DNA from: Verrucomicrobiia bacterium
GTDB lineage: Bacteria; Verrucomicrobiota; Verrucomicrobiia; JABWAM01
Length of the DNA stretch: 62,021 nucleotides
Reading direction: 5' to 3'
Assembly (NCBI GenBank): GCA_028687435.1
Contig: JAQUAF010000031.1
Location: forward strand, 1 to 62,021
This document shows positions 1-10,689 of the stretch, piece by piece. Position 1 is the stretch's first letter. Every line of letters starts with the position of its first letter. The position numbers and the translations under genes are program-made. Under the pieces are notes generated by a model. The model was not told the DNA's origin and did no database searches. It saw only the letters and a program-made list of their open reading frames with translations.

Positions 1-160
1 CGTGGACAGGTTTTCACTGGCGCTCTTGCCGGTGCGAACTCGCCTGTCTTGATGGGGTGGGGTTTTACGTTCACGGTTCCCCTCTATCCCCGGACGCTTT
101 TGAAAGGGGGGGATTCGGAACCGCAGGGAAAACTCAGCAGGAGTTGACAGGTATATTTAA

Positions 161-481
161 TTGATATACATTGTCTGGGTGAATTTTGATGCGAATGCGT
201 TTACTGGATTTGATTGGGACGAAGGCAACCTTTCCAAGATTCCCGCGAAACATCCGGTAAGCAACACGGAAGCCGAACAGATGTTTGCCAATATCCCCCT
301 GTTGGTGACAGACGATGCCGGACACTCGCAGAACGAGAGACGCTTTCGCGCTCTTGGGCAGACCAATGAGGGGCGTATTTTACACGTGAGTTTTACCCTG
401 CGCGGCGATAAGGTTCGCATCATCTCCGCTCGTCCGGCCAATCGCAAGGAACGAAATACTTATGAAAACCTCAATGCCTGA
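161..481 (+). CDS. brnT: BrnT-family toxin (type II TA ribonuclease)
   Basis: The 106-residue product has the BrnT/DUF497 layout: FDWDEGN near the start, KHPVS and EAEQMF in the middle, RRFRALGQT, and a C-terminal RIISARPANRKE motif. BrnT is an RNase toxin that inhibits translation until it is bound by BrnA. The gene overlaps brnA by 20 nt, the usual order for this pair. The start is unsure. TTG at 161 gives the longest frame and GTG at 179 is an alternative. A TTGACA box at 144-149 followed after 17 nt by TACATT at 167-172 would put transcription start near the GTG, so the shorter, nearly leaderless form is possible. Confidence 0.88.
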   Translation: MIYIVWVNFDANAFTGFDWDEGNLSKIPAKHPVSNTEAEQMFANIPLLVTDDAGHSQNERRFRALGQTNEGRILHVSFTLRGDKVRIISARPANRKERNTYENLNA

Positions 482-716
482 AAAACTTTATGTGAAGCCC
501 ATGCCGGAAAACGAAGGGCTGGAGGTGAATTGGCGCAAAGCGCGACAGGCGACTTTTCCCAATCTCAAGCCTACGTCAACGGCTATTTCCCTGCGCCTGC
601 CGGTCTACCTGCTCGACGACTTGAAGATCGAGGCCAACAAGCGCGACGTGCCTTACCAGTCGCTGCTCAAGATCGTCCTGGCTGACTGGCTCAAGACTCA
701 ACACAAAGCGGCATAA
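462..716 (+). CDS. brnA: BrnA-family antitoxin
   Basis: This 84-residue protein follows brnT and overlaps its end. Its C-terminal half (TAISLRLPVYLLDDLKIEA, then YQSLLKIVLADWL) is a ribbon-helix-helix DNA-binding domain of the CopG/BrnA kind. The N-terminal part should wrap the toxin. BrnA normally binds BrnT and represses the shared promoter. The length and order fit an intact module. The first Met (MKTS) lies inside brnT; a second Met four codons later is possible. Confidence 0.88.
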   Translation: MKTSMPEKLYVKPMPENEGLEVNWRKARQATFPNLKPTSTAISLRLPVYLLDDLKIEANKRDVPYQSLLKIVLADWLKTQHKAA

Positions 717-789
717 ATTGCCTGTCGCACGAGGGAAACGAATCCCGCGTATTGCCGGCCGATTATCTTCGCCGCGCGCCGGTGCCCTG

Positions 790-1239
790 TCAGACCATGG
801 AAGAAGCCGCCACCAGAGTGGTGGTGGCCACAAAGCGGTGGGCGAGATTGTCCACCATGACTCCAAACCCCTCCAAGGTGCGAACCCCAAGAAGAGTCAT
901 ATCGCCGGGTTCGGCAAAAATAACTTCATCCGGACGTTCCTGCCAAGTTTGGATCGGCGCACGGTCAGGTCCCTTGATAAATCTTTCAATCTCATCATGG
1001 TTGCCGGCATGACAAAAAACCACCCATCCGGGTTCGGTCCTGAAAAGCGGCCAGATAGTCCGTGCCCCAGAGCAACTTTTTCCAATGACGATTGATGAAA
1101 CCGGCGGCAAAAGCACGCTGATATCAATCCCATGCCGGTTCATGTAATCCACCATCTGGTGGGCCGACATGGGCTGGCGCTGCGGATAACGCTCCCGGAA
1201 CATGACTCCCAAATGCGCATGAAAATCGATCGTAAACAG
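790..1239 (-). pseudogene. Debris of an amidohydrolase-like gene joined to an aspartic-protease-like tail
   Basis: Read on the minus strand, the frame opens without a normal start codon and gives a DFHAH metal-binding motif, then SAHQMVDYMNRHGIDISVL, which looks like the N-terminus of an amidohydrolase_2 TIM-barrel enzyme. After about 90 residues the sequence becomes IFAEPGDMTLLGVRTLEGFG..VD, which is the C-terminal signature of small clan AA (retropepsin-like) aspartic proteases. Neither domain is complete: the hydrolase should be 250 residues or more, and the protease lacks its DTG active-site half. I read this as two decayed gene ends brought together. The exact limits of each piece are uncertain. 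Confidence 0.5.
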
Positions 1240-1278
1240 GCAAGGTTCAAGGGTTTAACGGTTCAACGGTTCACGGTT
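1240..1278. repeat. Short imperfect tandem repeat
   Basis: The units GGTTCAAGGGTTTAAC, GGTTCAAC and GGTTCACGGTTTAA follow one another, forming a small GGTTCA-based repeat between the decayed genes and the HAD phosphatase gene. No function can be assigned. Confidence 0.45.
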
Positions 1279-2072
1279 TAAATGGAAATTCCGAGCGCCT
1301 TGATTCCCTCGAGCACACCCCATGAATATTTTTTGCGGGCAATGGCGCCGCCTCCGGCATGGACCAGTTTTTTAATCTTTGGATCGGCGTTGGATGGGCA
1401 AACCATCCAGCGGGCGACTTCGGGCGAAAACATATGGGGATCATTCGGCCCATCCCCCGCCACCAGGGTTTCATCCGGAGAAATTCCGAGCCTTTTTTGC
1501 CATACTTTCAGGGCATGCCCCTTGTTCATGTAATGGGGCAGAAGAACCCCCCTCATTCCACCTTCCTCCCAGCAATAAAAATTCCCCGATGCCAGAAGCG
1601 GTCTGACAATGGCCCAAGCGCGGGAAACCCCGTTTTTTTTCGCGCATTGGAATGACAAATAGTGGTGCCCGAATTCATTGAAGGAAATCCGTTCAACCAG
1701 GTTTTCCTCCAGCAACCGCAGCATCGCTTTCTTAATGGGAAGCCGCATCCGCCGCATCAATTGGAGATCCAGTTTTTTGACAGCCTCATCGTTCCTCCGG
1801 TCCGGAATCAGGTGCCAATGGCGCACGGTGGCCATGATCCGTCCCGAGGAACCGATCAGAAAAGCGGGGGCGTTTTTCACTCCGCTTCGCTGCAAAAGAA
1901 GCAACTGTTCCTTCACCCCCCATGTCGTATTGGTCCCCCATCGGATTCCCTTTGCCGCGAGACGATCCAAAAAGCGCACGAACGGTTTTGGAAATTGCTC
2001 GTAGGGAATGTGCCCGCCCAATGCGGTTCCATCGAAATCAAAGACAAAGAGCCGGACACTATTTTTCTTCAT
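1278..2072 (-). CDS. HAD-superfamily phosphatase
   Basis: The 264-residue protein has HAD motif I near its start (FVFDFDGTALGG), and the late motif GDGPNDPHMF that binds Mg2+ in Cof/sucrose-phosphatase-type HADs. The C2-type cap should lie between them. It probably removes phosphate from a sugar phosphate or similar small molecule in the cytoplasm; the substrate cannot be told. I chose the Met in MKKNSVRLFVF because it lies 65 nt after the end of the upstream TMTC-like gene, whereas the longest frame would overlap that gene. It is the last gene of a minus-strand run with three TMTC-like proteins. Confidence 0.72.
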   Translation of the reverse strand: MKKNSVRLFVFDFDGTALGGHIPYEQFPKPFVRFLDRLAAKGIRWGTNTTWGVKEQLLLLQRSGVKNAPAFLIGSSGRIMATVRHWHLIPDRRNDEAVKKLDLQLMRRMRLPIKKAMLRLLEENLVERISFNEFGHHYLSFQCAKKNGVSRAWAIVRPLLASGNFYCWEEGGMRGVLLPHYMNKGHALKVWQKRLGISPDETLVAGDGPNDPHMFSPEVARWMVCPSNADPKIKKLVHAGGGAIARKKYSWGVLEGIKALGISI

Positions 2073-2136
2073 GACGAAAAGTGTCGGAAAATTGACGTTT
2101 AAAAACAAGCTCAACCTCAGGACAAACTGCCCTGCC

Positions 2137-4122
2137 TCATTTTGCCGATGAGGCTTGCGGGCTGAACGTTTGGGGATCCTGGCGCCATGGGCGTCCCGCC
2201 TCATATTCCTTCAATTGCATTTCCAGCCGCCCCGCCAACCCGGTGTCGCCTGCCTGCCGCGCCAGAGTCAGGGCCGAAGCGGCGGATTGTCTTGCCCTGG
2301 AGAAATCGCCCTGTTCCGCCAGCGCCGCCGCCAGCGCCATCCAGGCATGGGCGCTCCGTCCTTCGCTCAAATCCACCGCCCGTTGCGCGAGCGATTGAGC
2401 CGTTGAGCCATCGCGCAACCGCGCATCCGGAAGAGTGCCCAAAAGCCAGGCCAGATTGCCCAAGGCAATCCCATCATCGGGTTGCAGGCGGATCGTCTCC
2501 CGATAATGATCAAGCCCCTCCTCCACCCGCCCCCTCCTGATCAAGACGCTTGCCAAGTTTGCATGAGCCACCGCCAGACGGGGTTCCATTTGCAAGGCAT
2601 GCTGATAGGCTGCAACCGCATCGTCTGACCGCCCTATTTCATCCAACACATTTCCAAGATTGACAAAAATCTTTGGCTTATCCGGACGAAGACGGGACGC
2701 CCTGAAAAAATACCGGAGCGCAACCTCCCTCCGTCCCTTACCAACCATGATGATGCCGAGATTGTTGCATGCCTCTCCAGCCGAGGGCTCAAGCGCCAGC
2801 GCCTGCCTTAAATGCAAAACGGCTTCATCCACCCTTCCCTGCCGGGCATATACTCCGCCAAGATGGTCGTGTGCCATGCAACAGTCCGGCGAGACAGTCA
2901 ACACACGCTTAAACAATGTTTCGCTGTTTTTCCAATAAGTTGCCTGCCTGTAGCACAAAAAACTCAAACCAATCAGCGCGCACCCATAAAAAACCGGCGC
3001 CCATGACCTGAAAATCCTCATGAAAGAAAGGAGCGAAAACACCGACACCAATATCCCCATGACCGGCACATACATGAAGCGCTCCGCCCACGCCGCCTCT
3101 TTCAACCCGATGACCGGCATGAGAGTCAGCGCAAACCACACCAAGCCAAACAACAATGCCGGACACTGGTTTCTCATCCGCCATCCCCATGTTCCCAATC
3201 CCAACAAGGCCGCCAGGGATACCATCACCCATTCCCACGGCAGGGGAGACCATGCGGGATGCCAGATGCAAAGTCCTGTGGGGATCACGGTTTTTAGCAA
3301 GTAAACCCCATACGCCAAAACCATCTTTCCTCCCAAAAACCATGCATCCCCATGGGTAAAGCTCCGTCCGTGCAACGACCAGGTTATCCAAAACACAAGA
3401 CCAGACATCAACGCCAGCGGCACTTTTTCAAAAATCAAGCAACCCCATCTCGTGGCTCCATCTCCCCACGCAACCCGCCGCAAAGGCCAGACATCCAACA
3501 ATAATAAGATCAAAGGCAAAGTCAGCATCATGGGCTTGGACATGAGTCCCAACGCAAACAAAACCAAAACCATGAGATAGCGCCTCCATCCTGGGCAAGC
3601 CACGTAACGCGCATAGGCCCAAATGGACAAAAACCAAAACATCCCATACAGGACATCCTTCCGCTCGGTCACCCAGGCCACCGATTCCACATGCAGGGGA
3701 TGAATCGCAAAAAAGGCGGCCACCCAACCGCATTTTTTCATCAATTCCGGGTCATCCCTGCCGCCGGGGAAAATCCGGCGGCAAACCTCAAAAACCAGGA
3801 GCGCATTGATCAGGTGAAACAACAAATTGACCAGATGCTGCGCCGGGGCGTTCATGCCAAACAAGGAGACATCCACCAGCCGGCTCAAGACGGTCACCGG
3901 CTGCCAGTAATCCAGATTGCGTGTCTGGAAAAGCATGTCCGCGCCCATCGCCCACTTGACATTCTCCCAATTCAACCCCCCTCTCAAACAGGGATTTTCA
4001 GACACATAAGTCGGGTCGTCGAAATTAATGAATTCCGCATCCCGCACCGGCCAGAAGGCGCATAACGCCAAAAGGACCAATCCCAAACGAATATAAAGAG
4101 GACGGATGTCTTCGCCGTTCAT
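2137..4122 (-). CDS. TMTC-like integral membrane protein with TPR tail (copy 3)
   Basis: This 661-residue protein has about ten hydrophobic segments in the first 400 residues, followed by TPR units (for example AHDHLGGVYARQGRVDEAVLHL and KIFVNLGNVLDEIGRSDDAV). The acidic pair FDD (about 35-36) lies in the first external loop, where GT-C glycosyltransferases keep catalytic acids, and the conserved block HPLHVESVAWVTERKDVL is present. This is the DUF1736/TMTC layout of O-mannosyltransferase-like proteins. Its start overlaps the stop of the next gene upstream by 4 nt, so the two are probably translationally coupled. It likely transfers a lipid-linked sugar to an exported protein or glycan; the acceptor is unknown. 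Confidence 0.8.
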   Translation of the reverse strand: MNGEDIRPLYIRLGLVLLALCAFWPVRDAEFINFDDPTYVSENPCLRGGLNWENVKWAMGADMLFQTRNLDYWQPVTVLSRLVDVSLFGMNAPAQHLVNLLFHLINALLVFEVCRRIFPGGRDDPELMKKCGWVAAFFAIHPLHVESVAWVTERKDVLYGMFWFLSIWAYARYVACPGWRRYLMVLVLFALGLMSKPMMLTLPLILLLLDVWPLRRVAWGDGATRWGCLIFEKVPLALMSGLVFWITWSLHGRSFTHGDAWFLGGKMVLAYGVYLLKTVIPTGLCIWHPAWSPLPWEWVMVSLAALLGLGTWGWRMRNQCPALLFGLVWFALTLMPVIGLKEAAWAERFMYVPVMGILVSVFSLLSFMRIFRSWAPVFYGCALIGLSFLCYRQATYWKNSETLFKRVLTVSPDCCMAHDHLGGVYARQGRVDEAVLHLRQALALEPSAGEACNNLGIIMVGKGRREVALRYFFRASRLRPDKPKIFVNLGNVLDEIGRSDDAVAAYQHALQMEPRLAVAHANLASVLIRRGRVEEGLDHYRETIRLQPDDGIALGNLAWLLGTLPDARLRDGSTAQSLAQRAVDLSEGRSAHAWMALAAALAEQGDFSRARQSAASALTLARQAGDTGLAGRLEMQLKEYEAGRPWRQDPQTFSPQASSAK

Positions 4123-6167
4123 TGGGGTTTATTGGCGATCCTTTCCCATCTGAATCGATCCTTTGGAGGCAATGTGGCTTTTTTCTTTTTTTCCTCTTTC
4201 TCCATCTCGCGCAGTTCCGCCGCCTTCCGAAGAGCCCAGACCGCCCTTTCCTTCTGCCCAACCTCCATGCAAGCCGCCGCAAGCAGACGATAACTTTCGG
4301 CGTCGCTGCCCTTGCTCACTTCGCAACCCATCTCCGCCAGTTCAAGCGCCCGTTGCGGTTGACGACGGGGCCAATTCCTCTCCAAATGCAAAGCGGCGAG
4401 TTCCTTGAGTCCAAGCAAATGCCCCGGCTCCAATTTCAAGGTTCTCTGCAAATAAACAGCCGCTTCATCATGCTTTTTCTGCCGTTTCAAAACATTTCCC
4501 AGGTTGTAAACCGCTGCGGAATAATCCGGCTTCAATCTTGCCGCCTCCCGCAGTTGTTCAACCCCCTCTTCCACGCGCCCGCTGTTGACCAGGAGCACAC
4601 CCAGGTTCAAATGCCACGGAGCATAATCCGGCTCAATGGCCATGGCCTTCTTGTACCAGGTAACGGCGTCCTTTGGTCGATCCATCCTCAAAAAAGCGTC
4701 CGCCAAACCGGCATAAGGCTCATCCCAATTCGGAAAGACTGTAATGGCCTGTTCAAAACAACGAACGCTCTCCCTGTATTGGCCGCGGAGGATTTTCAAT
4801 CGTCCCAATACGGTCAGCGAACGAACATTTCCCGCGTCGATCCGAACCGTCTCTTCAAGAAGCGCGTAAGCCTCGCGGAAAGCCCCTTTGGTCGTCAAGG
4901 CCAGGCATAAGCCCTCGCGCGCAGCAATGTCTTTGTTTGTGCTCTCCATGACATGCCTCCAAAGCTTTTCGCCGTCCTGCCACTGCTGCGCGTAAGAATA
5001 AGCCATCCATCCGCCGCCCAAAACGGTAAACAAACCCGCTCCCAACGCCACCCTTTTTGCCCAAAGGGCAACCCACCCCAACCACCAGCCCGCAACCATG
5101 ATGAAAAGCCCCACCAAGGGAATGTACATGAAACGCTCTGCCCACGCAGCCTCCCTGAGACTGACCACAGGCGCCAAACCGATCAAAAACCAGACCCACC
5201 CGGTCAACAACCAAGGGCGAAGGAGCCGCTCATCCCAAACCCATTTGGACACTCCTCCCAAAACCACCGCCGACAACAAAAACAGTTCAAACGGGGGATA
5301 TGGAATTGGAGAATGCCAGATGGACAATCCGGTTGGCCAAAAGGCCGCTTTCAAATAACAACCATAAGCCACCACTATTTTTTCCACGGTCAGCGCCCAC
5401 CCCCCGGAATTGACGCTCTTGCCATGCAAACGCCAGATCAAATAAAAAGATAACGCTGCCAGCAAAAACAACGGCAACTTTTCCAAAAAAATCCGCCGCA
5501 GATCTGGCCATGCAATTCCGGAATGAATTCTTCGCAATGGCCACCAGTCCAACACCAGCAAGATCACCGGCAGGGTCATGATCATGGGTTTTGACATCAA
5601 CCCCATGGCAAAGAAAAAAACAACCCATCCATATCTGAACCAGCCCGGTTTTGCGATGTAACGGATGTAGGCCCACGTGGTCAAAAGCCAAAACATCCCA
5701 AACAATACGTCTTTGCGCTCGGTTACCCAAGCCACGGATTCCACATGCAATGGATGGATGCCAAACATGGCGGCCATCCATGCACAACACCATATCTGCC
5801 GGCCCGGCTCATCCCCCTTCGGCAAAATCCGCCGGAAAACTTCGAATGCAAGCAGGGTGTTGATGAGATGATAAAAAACATTCATCAGGTGATGAGCTGG
5901 CGCATTGAAACCAAACAGGCTCACATCGATCAAGCGGCTCAGGACCGTGACAGGCTGCCAATAGTCAAGGTAAAACGTTTTTATGACCAAATGCGCCTCA
6001 AACGCCCATTTGATCGAAGGCCAAGTCAAGCCGCCTTGCAAGTTGGGATTCCCCGAAACATGAACCGGATCATCCAGATGGATGAATTCCGCATCCCTCA
6101 TCGGCCAAAAAACCGCGAGGGTCAAAACAATCAATCCCAGTCTGAAAATCAAAAGCGACTTTTTCAT
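4119..6167 (-). CDS. TMTC-like integral membrane protein with TPR tail (copy 2)
   Basis: The 682-residue paralogue has the same order: membrane half with LDD (about 32-33), DYWQPVTVLSRL, HPLHVESVAWVTERKDVLFG and GLMSKPMI, then TPRs (FREAYALLEETV, YRESVRCFEQAI, PKDAVTWYKKAM). It ends in a lysine/glutamate-rich tail. The Met in MKKSLLIFRLGL was chosen because it falls 7 nt after the stop of copy 1; the longer frame would overlap copy 1 by more than 100 nt. As a GT-C fold candidate it would work in the cytoplasmic membrane with its active loop outside. Confidence 0.8.
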   Translation of the reverse strand: MKKSLLIFRLGLIVLTLAVFWPMRDAEFIHLDDPVHVSGNPNLQGGLTWPSIKWAFEAHLVIKTFYLDYWQPVTVLSRLIDVSLFGFNAPAHHLMNVFYHLINTLLAFEVFRRILPKGDEPGRQIWCCAWMAAMFGIHPLHVESVAWVTERKDVLFGMFWLLTTWAYIRYIAKPGWFRYGWVVFFFAMGLMSKPMIMTLPVILLVLDWWPLRRIHSGIAWPDLRRIFLEKLPLFLLAALSFYLIWRLHGKSVNSGGWALTVEKIVVAYGCYLKAAFWPTGLSIWHSPIPYPPFELFLLSAVVLGGVSKWVWDERLLRPWLLTGWVWFLIGLAPVVSLREAAWAERFMYIPLVGLFIMVAGWWLGWVALWAKRVALGAGLFTVLGGGWMAYSYAQQWQDGEKLWRHVMESTNKDIAAREGLCLALTTKGAFREAYALLEETVRIDAGNVRSLTVLGRLKILRGQYRESVRCFEQAITVFPNWDEPYAGLADAFLRMDRPKDAVTWYKKAMAIEPDYAPWHLNLGVLLVNSGRVEEGVEQLREAARLKPDYSAAVYNLGNVLKRQKKHDEAAVYLQRTLKLEPGHLLGLKELAALHLERNWPRRQPQRALELAEMGCEVSKGSDAESYRLLAAACMEVGQKERAVWALRKAAELREMEKEEKKKKATLPPKDRFRWERIANKPQ

Positions 6168-6174
6168 GCCATGG

Positions 6175-8229
6175 TCATTTTGAACTTTGACTCTTTGCCT
6201 GAACAATGATTTGGTCAAACTCTTTTGAAAATTTTTCGAACAACCGCCGTCCCTGAACCGCCACTTCACGCGCCCGGGCTGGTTTACCACTTTTCAACAA
6301 GCCATCGGCCAAGCCCAGCCAGACCGCCGGTTCGTTCGGTTTGTAGTGCATGGCCAGGAAATAATTTCTCGCCGCCTCGGCATGGCATCCCCTCCTGCTC
6401 TGAACTCCCGCCAGATTGCATCTCGCGTCAGCATAATCGGGTTGCGCTTCCAAAGCTCGCAAAAAGAAATCCTCCGCCTCCCATACCTGTCCCTCCATCG
6501 AGCAAACCACCCCCATTCCATTCAATCCGCCCGCATGGGCTGGTTCCTGTCGCAAGACCTCCTCAAAATCCGCCCTGGCTTTGGTTGTTTTTCCGGTCAA
6601 AAGAAACGCGTTCCCCCGATTGTAGAGGGTAATAACCAGAAACGGATTCATGGCCAAAGCCTTCCCGTAATATTCAATGGCCTCAGCCATCCTTCCTTTC
6701 TCGGCCAGCAAATGGCCGACATTGTTGCAAGCCTCGGGCAGATCTTTTTTTATTTCCAATGCCTTTAAATATTGTTCCAACGCCTCATCCTCCCTACCCA
6801 TTTCATCCAAAACATTTCCAAGGGCATTATGAAATTTGCAGGCTGCCATGTGAAACGGCGCAAGACGCAAGGCCGTCCTCAAATGTTGCTCGGCTTCCTC
6901 CAGACAACCTTTGGACACCAGCGCATCGCCCAACAACCCCTCAACCAACGGATTGGCGCGGGTAACCCGTAAAGTGTGGCTGAATAGTGTCTCGCTGTTC
7001 CGCCAATATCCCACTTGGATCCACGTCAGAGAAGTCATTCCCAAAATCCCCATTCCCGCCACCCATGCCCCAAGCCTGCGGCTGGCTCCAAACTTATGCC
7101 ATAGATCAGCCCCACCCCAAACGACCATCATGGAAAAACCAATGATCGGCAGGTAAGTAAAGCGGTCCGCCGTCTCAATGTCATGCAAACCCAATACCGG
7201 AACCAAGCCGATCAGAAACCAAAACCATCCGGCGGTCACCACCGGCTGACGCCGGAAACAATGCCACGCCATACCGAAACCCGCCACCAATACGCCAGAT
7301 CCCGCAACCAGACGGAAAAAAGAATCGGTATCCTCATACAACGGATAATAGATGGCCAGATCAACCGGCCATAAAATCTTTTTCATATACAATCCGATGG
7401 CCACAATTGCATGAATGAAAGGATTCACCCTCCACAACTCGCCTGCCACATGACTCTGGCGCGACACAATAAGGATGCCAACCCCTGCCGCCATGCAAAA
7501 CATGGGAATCTTCTCTAGCACCAACCAAAACAACCTCCTCCATCCCCCGGACAAAAACCAGCGTTTCAACAAACAAACATCCAAAACCAACAGAATCGCG
7601 GGAAGCGTCACAATCATTGGTTTGGACATCAAGCCCAAGACAAAAAATAGCAGCACCAAGCAATAGTTCCACCAGACGGGCATCTCAACATACCTCAAAT
7701 AAGCCCATATCGTTGACAACCAAAAAAAACCGCACAACAAGTCCTTGCGCTCTGTCACCCATGCCACAGATTCAACCTGCAACGGGTGAATGGCAAAGAC
7801 CGCCGCTATTACAAAACTCCGCCAACCATTCCAGATTAATCTTTTGAAAATGAAAAACAATAAAAAAACATTTATTGTGTGAATGATCAAGTTGGTCAAA
7901 TGATGGCCAGTCGGATTAATCCCAAAAAGATGAACATCTAAAAAACGTGAAAAATAAGTCACTGGCTGCCAATAATCGACGCAAGGAGAATCAAAAAACA
8001 GATCTGAATAAAAAAATATCTTTACTTTCTCTGGCGAAAGGGGGCCTTTTAAATAAGGGTTATTGTACACATAAAAATTATCATCAAAACTGATAAAATC
8101 ACATTCCAAAACACGCCAAAACCCCAGCAAAACCAAAAAAAAGAGCATCCAAAAAGCCAATCTAGAGTTCCTTTTGATCTCCTCTATTGAACAAATAAAT
8201 TTCATTGCAATCGATGTCTTTGGAGGCAT
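6175..8229 (-). CDS. TMTC-like integral membrane protein with TPR tail (copy 1)
   Basis: First gene of the tandem triplet, up to 684 residues. FDD at 49-50, DYWQPVTYFSRF at 85-96, GHHLTNL, and HPLQVESVAWVTERKDLL around 148-165 match the other copies. TPR units fill roughly the last 250 residues (LEEAEQHLRTALRLAP, MAEAIEYYGKALAMNP). A start at the inner Met (MKFICS, 8205) is equally possible, and no clear ribosome binding site separates the two. The AT content is higher toward the 5' end than in copies 2 and 3. Three adjacent divergent copies suggest old tandem duplication and perhaps different acceptors. Confidence 0.8.
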   Translation of the reverse strand: MPPKTSIAMKFICSIEEIKRNSRLAFWMLFFLVLLGFWRVLECDFISFDDNFYVYNNPYLKGPLSPEKVKIFFYSDLFFDSPCVDYWQPVTYFSRFLDVHLFGINPTGHHLTNLIIHTINVFLLFFIFKRLIWNGWRSFVIAAVFAIHPLQVESVAWVTERKDLLCGFFWLSTIWAYLRYVEMPVWWNYCLVLLFFVLGLMSKPMIVTLPAILLVLDVCLLKRWFLSGGWRRLFWLVLEKIPMFCMAAGVGILIVSRQSHVAGELWRVNPFIHAIVAIGLYMKKILWPVDLAIYYPLYEDTDSFFRLVAGSGVLVAGFGMAWHCFRRQPVVTAGWFWFLIGLVPVLGLHDIETADRFTYLPIIGFSMMVVWGGADLWHKFGASRRLGAWVAGMGILGMTSLTWIQVGYWRNSETLFSHTLRVTRANPLVEGLLGDALVSKGCLEEAEQHLRTALRLAPFHMAACKFHNALGNVLDEMGREDEALEQYLKALEIKKDLPEACNNVGHLLAEKGRMAEAIEYYGKALAMNPFLVITLYNRGNAFLLTGKTTKARADFEEVLRQEPAHAGGLNGMGVVCSMEGQVWEAEDFFLRALEAQPDYADARCNLAGVQSRRGCHAEAARNYFLAMHYKPNEPAVWLGLADGLLKSGKPARAREVAVQGRRLFEKFSKEFDQIIVQAKSQSSK

Positions 8230-8329
8230 TGAATAGGGGGTGATTTTTTAACACGCAAGAAAAATAATGTCAATAGCAAAATTATATAATTTTTACTTAT
8301 CAATAGTCTCACTTTTGAAAATTTCACGA

Positions 8330-8397
8330 TTGACCCTTGACAATAAATCATCTAGTTTGTCTTGGAATTCAAGCACTAGCACTCCCACCAGAAAGGA
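8330..8397 (+). promoter_or_regulatory. Candidate promoter and ribosome binding site of the pseudopilin gene
   Basis: TTGACC (8330-8335) and TAGTTT (8353-8358) are 17 nt apart; an overlapping TTGACA at 8337-8342 has no good -10 partner. GAAAGGA at 8391-8397 is a good Shine-Dalgarno 6 nt before the ATG. The rest of the roughly 175-nt divergent spacer is AT-rich with no clear signal for the leftward TMTC-like genes. Confidence 0.35.
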
Positions 8398-8403
8398 CTT
8401 AAC

Positions 8404-9066
8404 ATGAAAATTGTAACATCTCTCATTAAACAAGCAACCAAAAGAGGTTTCACTCTCATTGAGTTGTTGGTCGTCATAGCCATTATCGCCATTTTGGCCG
8501 GCATGCTGACACCCGCCATCAGCCGCGCCCGTGAATCAGCCCGCCGGGCAAGCTGCATGAACAACGTCCGTCAAGTTGGATTGGCTTGCAAGCAATATGC
8601 GGTGGATCATGGGGACTCATTCATGACAACCAATGCGGCAAGTGCAGGAGGTGCGTCCGTGGACTGCTTTGGGAGCCTCACCAATGGATATCTCTCGGCT
8701 GGCAAAGTTTATACCTGCCCTTCCGACAGTGGCAACGTAAAAGTTGGCGGTGATTTTGCTTCCTGTACAAATTCCTATTGTTACGTGGTTGTGGAAGCAA
8801 CCAGCTTGAATCCTCTGACTGAAAGCGCAGGTTCAACCCAACCGCTGGTTTTGGACAGAGGCGTTACCACAGCGACCCAAATAGGAGCTTATGCGCTTAC
8901 TACATGCACGTCGGGCTTTTCAACGGCCGCTGCCAATCCCAGTCCCCACAAGGGTGAAGGTGGCAACATATTTTTCGTAGGCGGCCATGTCAAGTGGACA
9001 AGCAAACTCAGCGCAGAAATGAGTTCTGGCGATGGCATCACTGGTGTTGTTCTGAAAGCGCAATAG
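8404..9066 (+). CDS. Type IV pilin-like (pseudopilin) protein
   Basis: The 220-residue protein has a short positive leader and the prepilin peptidase site [18 protein letters not shown], so it should be cut after Gly, N-methylated and held in the membrane by the hydrophobic helix. [17 protein letters not shown] follows, then a CPSD motif and a C-terminal [13 protein letters not shown], the HxG/DGH-like end seen in PVC pseudopilins. It is a single-gene unit with its own terminator, between divergent or convergent neighbours. The role may be in a type II secretion or pilus-like assembly or a surface layer; nothing local decides between these. Confidence 0.85.
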   Translation: MKIVTSLIKQATKRGFTLIELLVVIAIIAILAGMLTPAISRARESARRASCMNNVRQVGLACKQYAVDHGDSFMTTNAASAGGASVDCFGSLTNGYLSAGKVYTCPSDSGNVKVGGDFASCTNSYCYVVVEATSLNPLTESAGSTQPLVLDRGVTTATQIGAYALTTCTSGFSTAAANPSPHKGEGGNIFFVGGHVKWTSKLSAEMSSGDGITGVVLKAQ

Positions 9067-9090
9067 CAAACCAAACATCTCCATTGTTGT

Positions 9091-9127
9091 AAAAAGACCG
9101 GCTTCGCGAGGAGCCGGTCTTTTTTTA
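9091..9127 (+). terminator. Strong, probably bidirectional intrinsic terminator
   Basis: AAAAAGACCGGCT (9091-9103) and AGCCGGTCTTTTT (9112-9124) form a 13-bp stem with an 8-nt loop, followed by more T. The A-run on the left makes it usable from the other strand for rimO, which ends about 70 nt away. Confidence 0.9.
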
Positions 9128-9198
9128 TATAACGTCTCCACACTCGCTTGAATTTACAACCCAAGGTGTTTTTTATCGCCCGAATAGCGGAAGTCGGG

Positions 9199-10551
<1,353 letters not shown>

Positions 10552-10567
10552 GGCCAATCCCCTCGAA

Positions 10568-10653
10568 GTCATTGCGAGCCCGCCATGCGGGCGAAGCAAT
10601 CTCGCGACAGAGATTGCTTCGTCGTCAACTGGGCCGTGACTCCTCGCAATGAC
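10568..10653. repeat. Palindromic interspersed repeat, family A
   Basis: GTCATTGCGAG (10568-10578) and CTCGCAATGAC (10643-10653) are inverted ends. Inside, GAAGCAATCTC and GAGATTGCTTC form a second hairpin (10593-10620). The same two words recur in rearranged order at 25488-25577. It fills the gap between cimA and rimO. Confidence 0.8.
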
Positions 10654-10689
10654 ATATCCATGAACAGCACGATTTGGGATCCAATCGGC

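Noticed and set aside
1..143. Partial gene at the left window edge
   Set aside because: No frame in the first 140 bases shows convincing coding character or a recognisable motif.
10568..10653. Possible CRISPR or riboswitch from repeated GAAGCAATCTC words
   Set aside because: Only two scattered palindromic copies exist in the window, with no regular spacing or spacers, and no cas genes; it is an interspersed repeat.
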